Shown here in pieces: positions 29,901-39,364 of a stretch of DNA of 64,000 bases (the stretch's first letter is position 1; each line of letters begins with the position of its first letter). The notes beneath the pieces are model-generated. The model was not told the origin of the DNA. It ran no database searches and worked only from the letters and a program-made list of their open reading frames with translations. The DNA is from JBBECJ01 sp963763325 (GTDB lineage: Bacteria > Chloroflexota > Chloroflexia > Thermomicrobiales > CFX8): positions 89,441-153,440 of the forward strand of contig CAVXOL010000014.1 in assembly GCA_963763325.1 (NCBI GenBank). The letters are read 5' to 3'. The position numbers and the translations under genes are program-made.

Positions 29901-29958
29901 CGTGTTCCCCCTGTCTCTTATCCGTCGTCATGATTGTATGGCAGGAACGGATGTATCA

Positions 29959-30124
29959 CTCCCGGTAGGGGCCGCATCCTGTATCGTCAGCGCCACGTGG
30001 ATCATTGTGCGCTCGCCGAGACACCCTGACGCCTGCGCCCGTGTGGGAGCGTACACGCGTCAAGAAGGCGCCGAGACCCAGAGAGCACCCCGCGCGGCCG
30101 ATACAGGACGGCCCCTACCGGGAG
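29959..30124. repeat. 166-bp long inverted repeat element
   Basis: The arms 29959-29986 and 30099-30124 are complementary over 26 bases, with a 2-base insertion in the left arm, around a 112-base centre. The right arm supplies the stop codon of the nitronate monooxygenase gene. The size and structure resemble a MITE-like element with no coding capacity. Confidence 0.7.
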
Positions 30125-31180
30125 CAGAGTCGCGCCCGAACCTCCGCCGCCTCCCGAACCAGCGCCGCGACCAGATCCGCCGCCGTCGTCTCGCGAGCCA
30201 ATGGCGCGCCCTGACCGGCCCAGAGGGAGAGGTAGCGGGTGTCGCCCTGGGCGGCAGCCGCGTTGCGCATCGGGCGGGTCAGCGCTGTTCTGGAGCGGGA
30301 AGGGGAGGATCGCGTCAGGTTGAGCGTCGGCCTCCGCCATGAACGGATTGACGATTCCGCGTGCCGGCCTGCCGGAGAAGGCGCGTGTCACTGCCGTCCC
30401 GTCGTCGCGAGCAGCCCGGATCGCCGCCTTGTAGGCATCGGGAATGCCAGCCTCGCGGCAGGTCAGGAAGGCCGTCCCGAGCTGGACGCCGCTTGCTCCA
30501 AGCGCCTCGGCCGCCACGATCCCGCGACCGTCCATGATCCCGCCGGACGCGATGACCGGAAGATCGACGGCATCGACCACCTGCGGCACGAGCGCGATCG
30601 TCCCGACCAGCGCTGCCTCGAACGATCCGGCAAAGGTCCCACGATGCGCCCCAGCCTCAGCCCCCTGGGCGACGATGGCATCGACGCTGGCGTCTGCCAG
30701 CTTCTGCGCCTCGTCGACCGTCGTCGCTGTTCCAAGGATCGCGATACCGCGTTCCTTCAGGGCAGCCATCGCGTCCGCGTTCGGGATGCCGAACGTGAAG
30801 CTGAAGACCGGCACTCCCGCTCCAAGCACCACCTCCAGCGCGTCCGCGAACGGAACCGGCACGACCTCGGGAACCACCGGCTCCGGCAGACCGAGCGCGG
30901 CATGGGCGCGGCCGAGAATCTCCAGCATCGGTGTTGGGTCGGCACCCTCGAATGGCTCATCACCACCGGCAAAGAGGTTGACGCCGAACGGCCGTTCAGT
31001 CAGTTGCCGGATCGCCGCGATGTCAGCCGCGATTCGCTCCGGCTGCTGGTACGCCCCCGGCAGCATCCCCAGCCCACCGGCATTCGAGACAGCCGCCACC
31101 AGTTCCGGCGTCGTCGCGCCCGCCATCGGCGCCTGAATGATCGGATGTTCGATTCCCAAGAGCGATCGCAGATCCCGCAC
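30115..31180 (-). pseudogene. Nitronate monooxygenase (2-nitropropane dioxygenase family), one frameshift
   Basis: An FMN TIM-barrel enzyme that oxidises alkyl nitronates to carbonyls and nitrite. The start is set at GTG 31180, after AGGTG, where the family similarity (LGIEHPIIQAPMAGATTPEL) begins; the open frame extends further upstream without similarity. Key parts are VSNAGGLGMLPGAY, the FGVNLF strand, AQGAEAGAHRGTF with the catalytic-region His, VIASGGIMDGRGI and ASGVQLGTAFL. Near 30285 a one-base change leaves the family frame. The other frame continues RPMRNAAAAQGDTRYLSLWA and AGQGAPLARE to a TAG at 30115. It is divergent from the acyl-CoA dehydrogenase gene. Confidence 0.8.
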
Positions 31181-31347
31181 CAGGCACCTCCACACGCCAA
31201 CGCACCGACTGACCACACAGCGCCATCGTATGCCCGATACCCTGGTCGTGACCAGCACCAATCCGGAACCGGACATCCCGCCGATGCCGTCCAGAACGCA
31301 TAATGGTTTTTCGAGAAGGATGCTGAGAACGAGACACAGGTGCATCG

Positions 31348-32511
31348 ATGGATTTCGGAACAAACCCGGCTCACCAGGAGATCGTCCGACAGACGCGAGA
31401 GATCACCGACCGCTTCTCGCTCAACTACTGGTACGAGATCGATCAGAGCGAATCCTACCCGGAAGCATTCGTCGACGCCTTCGCCGCCGCGGGCTGGTTC
31501 GGGACGACGATCCCGGCTGCGTACGGCGGCAAGGGACTTGGCGTCACCGAAGCGGCGTTGCTGCTGCACGCCATCTGCGAGAGTGGGGCCGGCACGAGCG
31601 GCGCATCGCCGGTTCACCTGGCGATCTTCCCGCCGGAGCCGATCGTGAAACACGGCTCAGACGCGATGAAGGCGCGCTACCTGCCCGATCTGGCAACCGG
31701 CAAGCTACGGATGTCATTCGGCGTCACCGAAGCCCGTGCGGGGACCGACACCTCCCGGATCGAAACGCGGGCCGAACGCGACGGCAACGGCTGGCGTCTC
31801 AACGGTGAGAAAGCCTGGCTCTCGAACGCCCAGCACGCGACAAAGGCGCTGATCCTGGCGCGGACCGCCCCGCGTGATCCGGCAAAACCTCTGCTTGGCC
31901 TGACGCTCTTCTTCGCCGATCTCGACCCGGCCCAGACGACGCTGGAGGTGATCGACAAGCTCGGCCGCAACGCCGTCGATTCCAACCGACTCATGATGCG
32001 CGACCTCTACGTCGCGGATGAGGATGTCATCGGCGAGGTGGGTCGCGGCTTCTACCACCTGCTCGATGGCCTCAACTCCGAGCGGATCGTGATCGCGATG
32101 GAGGCGATCGGCATCGGCCGGGCCGCGCTTCGGCTGGCGGCCGACTACGCGACCGAACGGGTCGTCTTCGACCGCCCAATCGGCGCGAACCAGGCCATCG
32201 CCCACCCACTGGCTCGCAGTTGGGCGGAACTGGCTGCCGCCGAGCTACTGGCGCTGAAGGCTGCATGGCTGTTCGACCACGGCCAGCCCTGCGGTGCCGA
32301 GGCCAACGCCGCCAAGCTCCTCGCCGCTGACGCCGGCTTCGCCGCCTGCGATGCCGCCCTCCAGACCCTCGGCGGCCGCGGCTACCGCAGCGACACCCAC
32401 ATCGAACGCCTCTGGCGAGAAGTCCGCCTCTACCGGATCGTCCCAATCTCCAACGAGATGATCCTCAACTACCTCGCCGGCCACGTCCTCGGCCTGCCGA
32501 AGTCGTACTGA
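31348..32511 (+). CDS. Acyl-CoA dehydrogenase family protein
   Basis: A 387-residue flavoprotein. It has the N-terminal helical domain, the middle beta domain with FGVTEARAGTDTSRI (FAD/acyl-CoA binding) and WLSNAQHATKALI, and the C-terminal helical domain ending LQTLGGRGYRSDTHIERLWR. The usual active-site Glu position near the C-terminus is not obvious. Such enzymes introduce an alpha-beta double bond into acyl-CoA or related substrates, passing electrons to ETF. It is transcribed away from the nitronate monooxygenase, and the two may share a regulatory region of about 165 bases. Confidence 0.88.
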   Translation: MDFGTNPAHQEIVRQTREITDRFSLNYWYEIDQSESYPEAFVDAFAAAGWFGTTIPAAYGGKGLGVTEAALLLHAICESGAGTSGASPVHLAIFPPEPIVKHGSDAMKARYLPDLATGKLRMSFGVTEARAGTDTSRIETRAERDGNGWRLNGEKAWLSNAQHATKALILARTAPRDPAKPLLGLTLFFADLDPAQTTLEVIDKLGRNAVDSNRLMMRDLYVADEDVIGEVGRGFYHLLDGLNSERIVIAMEAIGIGRAALRLAADYATERVVFDRPIGANQAIAHPLARSWAELAAAELLALKAAWLFDHGQPCGAEANAAKLLAADAGFAACDAALQTLGGRGYRSDTHIERLWREVRLYRIVPISNEMILNYLAGHVLGLPKSY

Positions 32512-32711
32512 CACCGCCAATCTGAGTTGTTCGACAACGATCAATAGCTGGGGAGCAGGTTCCCGCGCTGGCTGGGTGAGCGCGGCCAGTTGCATGACGA
32601 CCAAATCGCTGCGGGAAAGGACTGACCGATGTCGTGTGACACCGGTCGCAAATCCCACTGGTTAGCCGGATCGTGACATCTCCGATCACGGCCCACACGC
32701 TCGACGTTGAA

Positions 32712-33089
32712 CTATCGACGTTCACGCGGCGCGTAGTACACCAACTCGGTCATCCCCAGCCGAATGCTTGAACCATTGGCCAGCCGGACTGAACTCGTCA
32801 CCAGTACGTCATCGACGTGGATACCGTTGCGAGAGTTTGTATCAGTGATCACATGCATCTGCAGCTTCGGGTCCCAGGTGATCACTGCGTGGTGCGCCGA
32901 CACATATGGATCCTCACCCAGCCGCAGACCGACATCTGGAGCACGGCCAATCGATGTGGCCGTCTGCAGCGGCAATGTTGCCATCAACTGGTCACCGTCG
33001 ACCGATCGGAGCTGCGCCGGAAGTATTCGCGATGGAAGGACTTGCGTTTCCATTATCCGGTCGGTTTCGAGCGGAATCATGACAGACAT
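32712..33089 (-). CDS. FHA-domain protein
   Basis: A small protein of about 125 residues made almost entirely of a forkhead-associated domain, which binds phosphothreonine. Motifs in order are ATSIGRAPDVGLRL (GR), YVSAHHAVI (S..H), ITDTNSRNGIHVDD (N.NG) and L.NGSSIRLG. Start set at 33089, just before MSVMIPLETD, with GGAG upstream; the longer frame has no similarity. It stands alone with no kinase gene next to it, so its partner is unknown. Confidence 0.75.
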   Translation of the reverse strand: MSVMIPLETDRIMETQVLPSRILPAQLRSVDGDQLMATLPLQTATSIGRAPDVGLRLGEDPYVSAHHAVITWDPKLQMHVITDTNSRNGIHVDDVLVTSSVRLANGSSIRLGMTELVYYAPRERR

Positions 33090-33750
33090 GATGCGAGTCT
33101 CCAGCAGGTGATCACGCGAACGGTACGATGTCGAGAGCATACCGACATAGTACTTTTGGGGGATAGGTACGAAGGTCGTGGTCCTGGTCGTGGGCGACCG
33201 GTACGCGGGTACTTGATGCGCAACGCGAACAATTACTGCGGCACAACTCACCCGGTTCACCACATAGCCGCTGCCGTTTCAGATGGGCATAGGCATGCCA
33301 TTACTTCATGCTGTCAACGACCAGCTAATCCAGGTCAAATACGAACGCTTCCTCGCCGCGTTCGTGTTTGACCATAGGTCGGATTGGCCGCCCTTTCGCA
33401 TGCCCCGGAGGAGGAACGTATGGACGTCATGGCACTACAGGCGGGCTTCGTCGTCGCGCTGATACCCACGACCCCCCAATTCGGTCATCCCGATCGCTGC
33501 CGTCCCGGGCAAGTGGCAGAAGAGGCTGCTGGCTGGCCCGGCGACGTTTCGTGCGTTGACTCGATCGACATCAGAAACTGATCAACCGCTCCTGGGCTCG
33601 TCGCGTACAGCCTGGGGCGATCGAGATGGATACAGTAGGTAGGATCAGCGTAGCTACGGGTCGTGACCGAACGATCCACATCATCGTTTTCGCAACCGCG
33701 AGGTGGGGGTCGAGGGTGATCGGCAATCCACAGCCAGAGGAAGCGGAATG
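33090..33750. other. Non-coding stretch with one strong hairpin
   Basis: I see no supported gene. Short open frames on both strands lack ribosome-binding sites and family motifs. A 16-bp hairpin lies at 33333-33373 and is listed separately. The promoter of the leftward FHA gene should be near 33100-33200. Confidence 0.4.
33333..33373. repeat. 16-bp hairpin, unknown role
   Basis: The arm 33333-33348 is complementary to 33358-33373 with a single G-U pair and a 9-base loop. There is no T-run and no gene directly upstream on either strand, so a terminator role is doubtful. Confidence 0.6.
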
Positions 33751-33945
33751 TCAGGCGGACCTGGTGTTGCGGTCCGTTTCTCGCGCGTTACGGCGCGCGA
33801 CAACGCCACCTCTCACCGCTTCCCTGCGCCGGTTGCACTCGTCAAGGCAATTGCTACAAATGGCAACATCGCTGGGACCGACGAACATCCATTCGACCTC
33901 GGTATTGGGGGCACCACAAAAGGAACACCGACAGCCTGGCATCAA
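33751..33945 (-). CDS. Stand-alone ClpX-type C4 zinc finger protein
   Basis: A 64-residue protein whose core CSFCGAPNTEVEWMFVGP followed by VAICSNCLDECNRR matches the N-terminal zinc-binding domain of ClpX (CxxC near residues 7-10, CxxC near 31-34, with the Gly-Pro between). ClpX itself continues into an AAA+ ATPase, which is absent here. The domain dimerises and recognises adaptors or substrates in ClpX. Alone it may be a small adaptor or regulatory protein. The tail is Arg-rich. Confidence 0.6.
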   Translation of the reverse strand: MMPGCRCSFCGAPNTEVEWMFVGPSDVAICSNCLDECNRRREAVRGGVVARRNARETDRNTRSA

Positions 33946-34085
33946 TGCACCACACCCTCTGCGAACGACACACGGCGGTCCACCAGGTGATCACGCGCAC
34001 AAGTGCGCATTACCATTATGAAAACGAATCAGGTGTGGTTCGGTCGCGCCAACCAATGCGTATCACGCTGGTTGAATGATACGAA

Positions 34086-34114
34086 ATGGCCCGCAGTTAT
34101 GCACTACGGGCCAT
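34086..34114 (-). terminator. Probable terminator of the monooxygenase-like gene
   Basis: ATGGCCCG (34086-34093) pairs with CGGGCCAT (34107-34114). On the minus strand the stem is followed by TTCGTATC. It lies 24 bases after the stop of the leftward gene at 34138. Confidence 0.5.
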
Positions 34115-34137
34115 ATGGTTGATATACGAAATCCGGA

Positions 34138-34434
34138 CTACGTCGCCAACAACTGAATCACCTCGCCGTCGTGCCATTCCGGATCGGCGTCGAGCAGGGA
34201 GCGCATCTCCTGGTAGCGCTCATGTTGCTCAGGACTCGCCGCATTTGCGTGATACGCCTCGCGGCTGGTGAACCCGACCACGAGCCAGACTGCGTTCTGG
34301 TTCTTATCCGACTTGAAGACATACTCGAACGTCATGTCAGGAAAGGTTCCCTGCGCGACCTCTCGCTCTCCGAATTGCATGAACTCATCGAACTTCCCAG
34401 GTGTGACGCGCAGACGCGCGATCGTGCCGTACAT
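34138..34434 (-). CDS. Antibiotic biosynthesis monooxygenase-fold (dimeric alpha/beta barrel) protein
   Basis: A 98-residue protein of the ferredoxin-like ABM fold. It begins MYGTIARLRVTPGKFDEFMQF, with a central strand FEYVFKSDKNQNAVWLVVGF, split here as FEYVFKSDKNQ and NAVWLVVGF, and SREAYHANAASPEQHERY, all typical of small quinol or antibiotic monooxygenases and stress proteins. An AGAGG site precedes the ATG. Function is not predictable beyond the fold. Confidence 0.7.
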   Translation of the reverse strand: MYGTIARLRVTPGKFDEFMQFGEREVAQGTFPDMTFEYVFKSDKNQNAVWLVVGFTSREAYHANAASPEQHERYQEMRSLLDADPEWHDGEVIQLLAT

Positions 34435-34948
34435 GTGCTACCTCTTTCATGAAACACGACGATGCGTCCGCGAGAGCCGTAGCGTGGCGTAATCGAAGAG
34501 CAGCGCCCGCCTTCCATCAGCTGATGTTCGATCGATCACGGCGTTGGACTGTTCGCATGGCGCATGGCGCATGGCGCGTGACACGGTAATGAGAGAGTCG
34601 AGCACACGATCTCGACGCGCCAGTGTCAGGTTGGCCGAGCCACGTCACCGACATTCGGAGGGGACAAGAAGAGGGAGAAGTCACTGATGCCGCACAGGTA
34701 TCGAGGGCTCCTTCTCTTGTTCTCAACAACACCGTCACCGTACCTCGATTTCCAGCCTTGATGCTTAAGCAGCACCCCATTGGGCGCCCGGCTTGCCCAA
34801 AGGCCCCGCAGCCTCCCGGCGAGCTGGGTACCGCGCGTCCCCATCCTCATCCGCCGAGCCAGCCCGTCCTGCAGGCGGGCTGGCTTGCTGTGAGTTGAGT
34901 GCGGTACGGGAGCGTAGCGACAGCGTCGACGACGCGGAGGAGGGATCG
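34435..34948. other. Divergent intergenic region with one hairpin
   Basis: No supported gene. A 9-bp hairpin (GCCAGCCCG, 34858-34866, with 34876-34884) followed by TTGCTG lies upstream of the regulator gene. Open frames here have no family signal. Confidence 0.4.
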
Positions 34949-35317
34949 ATGGCGGGCGTACGGGGATGGCGCAAGGTCGTCCAACAGCAAATGGAGTTCT
35001 ACAGATTCACCCGCGCCGAACAGCGTGTTGCCTGGACACTGTTCGATTTCCAGACCAACCGCGATGTCGGCGAGGCGTTGGGAGCGTCCCCGCAGACCAT
35101 CAAGAACCAGATCACGAAGATGCTGAGTAAGACCAGGACACGAAATCGCCTGGAACTGGTCCTGGTGCTCCTGCGGCTCCAGGACGAGGAAATGCCCAGC
35201 GACGATCGGCTGGGTCCGACTCGGCGACAGGCTCGCCGACCGCTGCACTCCTCGACCTTGCCGAGCGACAGCATCCTGTCTCTGCATGACGCGAACGACT
35301 CGGCGACCGGTCCTTGA
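34949..35317 (+). CDS. LuxR/sigma-type helix-turn-helix protein
   Basis: A 122-residue protein. The segment FTRAEQRVAWTLFDFQTNRD followed by VGEALGASPQTIKNQITKML is a LuxR-like helix-turn-helix in which the recognition helix is SPQTIKNQI. There is no receiver or ligand domain. The C-terminal 40 residues are Arg/Ser-rich and probably disordered. A GGAGGAGGG site precedes the ATG at 34949. It may be an orphan transcriptional regulator. Confidence 0.65.
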   Translation: MAGVRGWRKVVQQQMEFYRFTRAEQRVAWTLFDFQTNRDVGEALGASPQTIKNQITKMLSKTRTRNRLELVLVLLRLQDEEMPSDDRLGPTRRQARRPLHSSTLPSDSILSLHDANDSATGP

Positions 35318-35430
35318 TGGCAGTGGCTCACCGTCTGGTGCGAACAGCATGGTAGTCGGGATGGCTCCGGGCGAGACCAAGCTCGATCATGTCCCCATAG
35401 GCTCTTGTGTACGTAATAGGAGGACGCCCC

Positions 35431-35824
35431 ATGTCCACGAACGAGGATCTCATTCGCTCACTCTACGATGCGTTTGCTCGTGGCGATGTCCCGACCGTCC
35501 TCGGTGCATTCGATCCCGATATCACCTGGACGGACGCCGAAGGCTTTCCGACCGCTGGCACCTATCATGGACCCGATGCGGTGCTCAATCGGAGTCTTCA
35601 TGCCGCTCGTGCAGGATTGGGACGGCTTTACGGTCGCAGCACACGACTTCATCGATGGTGGTAATCGGATCGTCTCGCTTGGTCGCTACTCCGGCACGAA
35701 CAAGGCAACTGGGAAAGCGTTCGACGCCGACTTCGCCCATGTCTGGACGGTTGGTGATGGCAAGGTCACCCAGTTCTACCAGTACGTGGACTCCGCGATC
35801 GTGCAGGACGCACTGAAGCCGTAG
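35431..35824 (+). pseudogene. SnoaL/NTF2-fold protein, one frameshift
   Basis: A small cone-shaped NTF2-fold protein of about 130 residues. It starts MSTNEDLIRSLYDAFARGDV, then DPDITWTDAEGFPTAGTYHG, and, after a one-base shift near 35597, continues WDGFTVAAHDFIDGGNRIVS and ATGKAFDADFAHVWTVGDGK to a stop at 35824. These are the standard SnoaL-like strand motifs. Family members are polyketide cyclases, isomerases or ligand-binding proteins. A strong AGGAGG (35418-35423) supports the start. Confidence 0.75.
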
Positions 35825-36485
35825 AGCAGCTTGGATCTACATCGACCCGCTGGTTAACGCTAACGGGCCGGCGACGTACGCCTCTGTCACGCCCGAGTCC
35901 CACACCGGCGACGACAGTCACCAAGGCGCGCAGCCGGCGCTAATGGTGGCAATCCAGGATGTCGCGCGGCTCAGCCGCGTCCAGCGCGTTGCCATCGTCC
36001 AACTGCGGATAGTGGAGACACTGCATGCCTGCTGAGTTAACCCACAGACGCACGGCCTGCAACCACACCGTGCTGGGCGTCGAGGCGCGGACAGCGCCTC
36101 CAGGTCTGGATCGAGCCGGTCAAGCGTACGATCCACGAGGTCGTTGGCTACCGGACCTGGCCCGGACCGACGCTGCCGAACTCGATCCAACCACCCATAT
36201 CGTCGGTAGAAGATGCGACGGTCGGCAGGGATCATCTCGAAGCGATTGTTGCCGCGAAAGAGGGTCGCGTCCCGAGATCGCTCACGATCGAAACCAGCAT
36301 CGGCCAGTCGGCAAACGACTATTGACTCACGTGACCAGCCCAGGTTGGACGGAGAGCGGGACGACGAACCCGGTGATCGGTCACACAACCCTACGTTGAG
36401 ATGCCGAAATGCCAGAGTGGGCAACGGTTGGCTGATTACATCGTTGCGGGGCTGTCCCTCGGAAGCAACCGCCATGATCTTCGTT
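35825..36485. other. Region without a supported gene
   Basis: Open frames exist on both strands (for example 35918-36475 minus and 36025-36399 plus), but none shows a family motif or a clear ribosome-binding site. It may be a decayed gene. The 3' end of the leftward TauE-like gene borders it. Confidence 0.35.
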
Positions 36486-37316
36486 CTACAACAGCCGAAC
36501 CGAAGTCGACAGCAGGAGCACGACGAGAATCGACTGGAGCATCATGCGCGGGGCGTGCACAGCCAGCCGGCTACCAACCAGCACGCCTGGGATCGAGCCG
36601 GTCAGTAGCCAGGCGGCAATCCCGAAGTCGGCGTGCCCGAGAAAGAGATGCGCGATCGCGGCCGTCGTCACCAGCAGCGCCGCGTGCGCGATGTCAGTCC
36701 CGATCAGATGCGTGGGATCCAGGCTGACAACCAGAACGAGCAACGCGATGATCAGGCTGCCGCTCCCGATCGAGGTCAACCCGACGAGGAAGCCACCGAG
36801 CGCGCCGACGACGATGATCCAGCCGCGCCGGTAGTGACATTCCATCCAGCTCGTTGTTGTTGGCGCTTGCTCCGAGCCACGCAGGTGCCGCACGATGCGC
36901 CGCACCATCAGTCCGGCAGCCACCAGCATCACGAGCCCAATACATCGTTCAAGCCAGTCGTCCGAGACAGCCTTGCCACCTGACTGAAGCGAGGCGAGCA
37001 CGCCGACGGCAAGCAGCGTGCCCGGCAGGCTGCCGGTTGCAAGGTCACGGATGACGCGCCGGTTGACGGTACCCTGGCGCCAGTGCTGCCAGCCACCAAC
37101 GATCTTGGTTGGCGCGGAGTACAGCAGGTCGGTCGCGACCGCGGCAGAGGCAGGCATGCCAACCCCAAGTAGCAGCAGCGGCATCATCAGCACACCGCCG
37201 CCCATGCCGGTTAGCCCGACGAGAAGCCCAACGACGAGTCCGTAGGCCGGTAAGAATCCGGGATCACCCATGGCCAGGCTCACAAACCAGATGAAGTTAC
37301 CAATGATTATCGACAT
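36486..37316 (-). CDS. TauE/SafE-family (DUF81) sulfite/anion exporter
   Basis: A 276-residue membrane protein with about eight transmembrane helices. Two repeated halves start with the family signature: GLVVGLLVGLTGMGGGVLMMP near residue 30, split here as GLVVGLLVGLTGMGGG and VLMMP, and GGFLVGLTSIGSGSLIIALL near 175. VATDLLYSAPTKIVGGWQHW matches the loop after helix 2. Members move sulfite, sulfonates or other organic anions. No sulfur-metabolism gene is adjacent, so the substrate is open. The exact start is uncertain by a few codons. Confidence 0.85.
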   Translation of the reverse strand: MSIIIGNFIWFVSLAMGDPGFLPAYGLVVGLLVGLTGMGGGVLMMPLLLLGVGMPASAAVATDLLYSAPTKIVGGWQHWRQGTVNRRVIRDLATGSLPGTLLAVGVLASLQSGGKAVSDDWLERCIGLVMLVAAGLMVRRIVRHLRGSEQAPTTTSWMECHYRRGWIIVVGALGGFLVGLTSIGSGSLIIALLVLVVSLDPTHLIGTDIAHAALLVTTAAIAHLFLGHADFGIAAWLLTGSIPGVLVGSRLAVHAPRMMLQSILVVLLLSTSVRLL

Positions 37317-37436
37317 TGTCAGTTTGGGCGACCGTCGTCGATATTGCGGTGTCTAACTGGTTGCGAGTGGGTTGTCCCGAAGGACCAAGCCGGGCGAGTG
37401 TCACGCTGGACGCCTATTCGACGTTGGTCGTCCGGT

Positions 37437-38342
37437 CTATTCCACGACCGTCGTTGCGGACCAGGCTCGAGTCCAGCGCCAGGGTGAGTCGGACACCACC
37501 GTCCCACAGCCTGGCGTAGGCGGCGTCGCCGAGTGCGCGACGTCGAGATCGGCACATTCAGGTGGGTAGACCGCCGTCGCCGCTTTGTCCTGCTCGGTCG
37601 CCGCCGCCAGCAAGCGGACGGCGTCATCGTGTCGCCCGGCCTGGCTGGCGAGCAGGCCGCTGGCGAACAGCACCGTCACGATCCCATTCGCCGTGCCGCT
37701 CTGCTGGAAGCGGGTCAGGCTCTCGGTCAGGAGGTCATGAGCCTGCTCGATGTCCCCCTCTGGTCGCAACACATCGGCAAGGCGGGCGATTGCCCACGGC
37801 AAGTCGTAAGAGTCGTTGCCCTGCCGGTAGAGGACGACGCTTTCCTCAAGCAACGTTCGCGCCTCGCCGTCATCGCGTAGCGGGCTGAGATCGACAAACA
37901 CGACCCCGTCCGCGAAGTGCTCGGCGGATCGACCGGCGACCGCCAGGGCCAGCCGTGTCTTGCCAACTCCACCGGGACCCGTCAGCGTGATCAACTGCGG
38001 CTCGCCCCGCCGCAGGAGTTTGCCCAGCCCGGCCAGTTCGGTGGCCCGGCCGATCATCGGCGTCAGTGGCCGGGGCAGACGCGCAGGTGCGACCGCAGCC
38101 AGTTCCCGCGACCGGCCCGGACGCGCGGCGGCCAGCAACGATGCGCGTTCATCCGGCTCCAATTGGAACGCATCGGCCAGCATCAACACGCTCGCGAGGC
38201 GGGGCCGGCGGGTCGGATCGCGTTCAAGATCGCTGATGGCCTTGGCGCTCAGACTGGTCCGTTCGGCGCGTGATTTCTGCGTCATACCGGCCGTCAGGCG
38301 AAGGTGCCTGAGCAGCATTCCGAACGATGGCGTCGCATCCAA
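37437..38342 (-). pseudogene. Internally deleted paralogue of the XRE-NTPase-TPR regulator
   Basis: The N-terminal 165 residues match the regulator at 18885-21350: an XRE helix-turn-helix (RTSLSAKAISDLERDPTRRP), then GPGGVGKTRLALAVAG and GVVFVDLSPLRD. The next residue jumps to DGEARTLLEESVVLYRQGND, which corresponds to about residue 674 of the large protein. About 505 residues, including Walker B and most TPRs, are missing. The last 35 codons are out of frame; the other frame gives LGDAAYARLWDGGVRLTL, like the end of the large protein. It keeps DNA-binding and Walker A, so it could be a truncated, perhaps dominant, regulator or just a remnant. Confidence 0.7.
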
Positions 38343-38513
38343 TGGCGTGCAGTGCGGTCATACTCGCAGGCCAGCTTTGAAGCAGGATCCAGCTGATTCC
38401 CGTATCCCGTCCCGACAGGACTTCGGACTGCCACGATGTTCAGAGTACGATTTGGGAGCTGTTGATGGCGTGCGCCGCCGACGGGATACAGCAGCGAAAG
38501 GGACTTGGGACGC

Positions 38514-38810
38514 ATGGAGAACACTCCATTGGTTGAGGAAACGTCTGAGAGTGCGGCTGCCAAGCTCATGCAATTAGAGGCGATCCGCGACGCATGGCTG
38601 GCGCCTCTCATCGCGCAGATCGCTGAGCAGGCGGCGACGATTGGGCGGCTGGAAGAGCGACTCACCCAGGAACAGCAAACGCTGGCCGAGCGCGAAGCGC
38701 GTCTGGCGTCCGAGATCGCCGAGAAAGACGAACTGATCGCGCGGCTGCACCGGCGGATCGCCGACCTGGCCGAGGAACTGGATGCTGTCGAGAACGTTCA
38801 CACGTCGTGA
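38514..38810 (+). CDS. Coiled-coil protein
   Basis: A 98-residue protein that is almost entirely a heptad-patterned helix (AEQAATIGRLEERLTQEQQT to RRIADLAEELDAVENVH). No N-terminal DNA-binding domain is visible in frame. In some Chloroflexota, helix-turn-helix excisionase-like proteins end in a similar coiled coil, so this may be the tail of such a protein whose head is upstream in another frame. The function is unknown. Confidence 0.5.
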   Translation: MENTPLVEETSESAAAKLMQLEAIRDAWLAPLIAQIAEQAATIGRLEERLTQEQQTLAEREARLASEIAEKDELIARLHRRIADLAEELDAVENVHTS

Positions 38811-38906
38811 TGCGGTTGATGACCTCCAGTCCCGCGTCAGCGCGCTGGAGGACGCGACTTCCGGCCAGCCCGCGTCCCGGCGCGGTAGCCTGCTCTTCCG
38901 CAAGCG

Positions 38907-39185
38907 ATGAGCCGAGTTCTCGAGATCGTCCTGACGGCGCTCTGGACTGTCGGACTGCTCATTATCTGGATCGTCATGATCGCAGCCATCCTGCTGCCGG
39001 TAACCTGGCTGGCAGGCTGGTGGCTGGGCGACGACTACCCGATTCTGGCCTACCCTCGGCGCAACGCGATTGTGCTTGGCATCGTCGTGATGCTCACCTT
39101 CATCGTCCTCGCCTTCTCGCCGTATGGGATGGGTCGACCCGATCCACCACCGCGAACGTGGTGGTGGCAGAGGAAACGACGCTGA
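38907..39185 (+). CDS. Small two-helix membrane protein
   Basis: A 92-residue protein with two or three hydrophobic segments (ALWTVGLLIIWIVMIAAILL and AIVLGIVVMLTFIVLAF), an intervening WLAGWWLGDDYP loop, and a basic, Trp-rich tail. No family is recognised. It follows the coiled-coil gene in the same direction. Confidence 0.5.
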   Translation: MSRVLEIVLTALWTVGLLIIWIVMIAAILLPVTWLAGWWLGDDYPILAYPRRNAIVLGIVVMLTFIVLAFSPYGMGRPDPPPRTWWWQRKRR

Positions 39186-39228
39186 GTTATCCAGCGATCC
39201 GCTTCGATGTGAACGCTAACATCAGGTA

Positions 39229-39257
39229 TTGATCATATATGCAAAATCCAGTATCGT
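39229..39257 (+). promoter_or_regulatory. Possible promoter of the solute-binding protein gene
   Basis: TTGATC (39229-39234) and TATCGT (39252-39257) with a 17-base spacer lie in an AT-richer patch about 110 bases upstream of the lipoprotein gene. The match is moderate. Confidence 0.35.
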
Positions 39258-39364
39258 AGCAGATGGTTTCTTCCGAAACCGAATCCGACGTGTCTTACGC
39301 AAGGAGGTAGGGGCGGACCACAAGCATCGTCCATGGTTACAGGTGGAGTGAGCAGGAGAACGAG

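Noticed and set aside
35918..36475. Minus-strand open frame of 185 codons
   Set aside because: No motif or ribosome-binding site, and residue composition typical of out-of-frame high-GC sequence.
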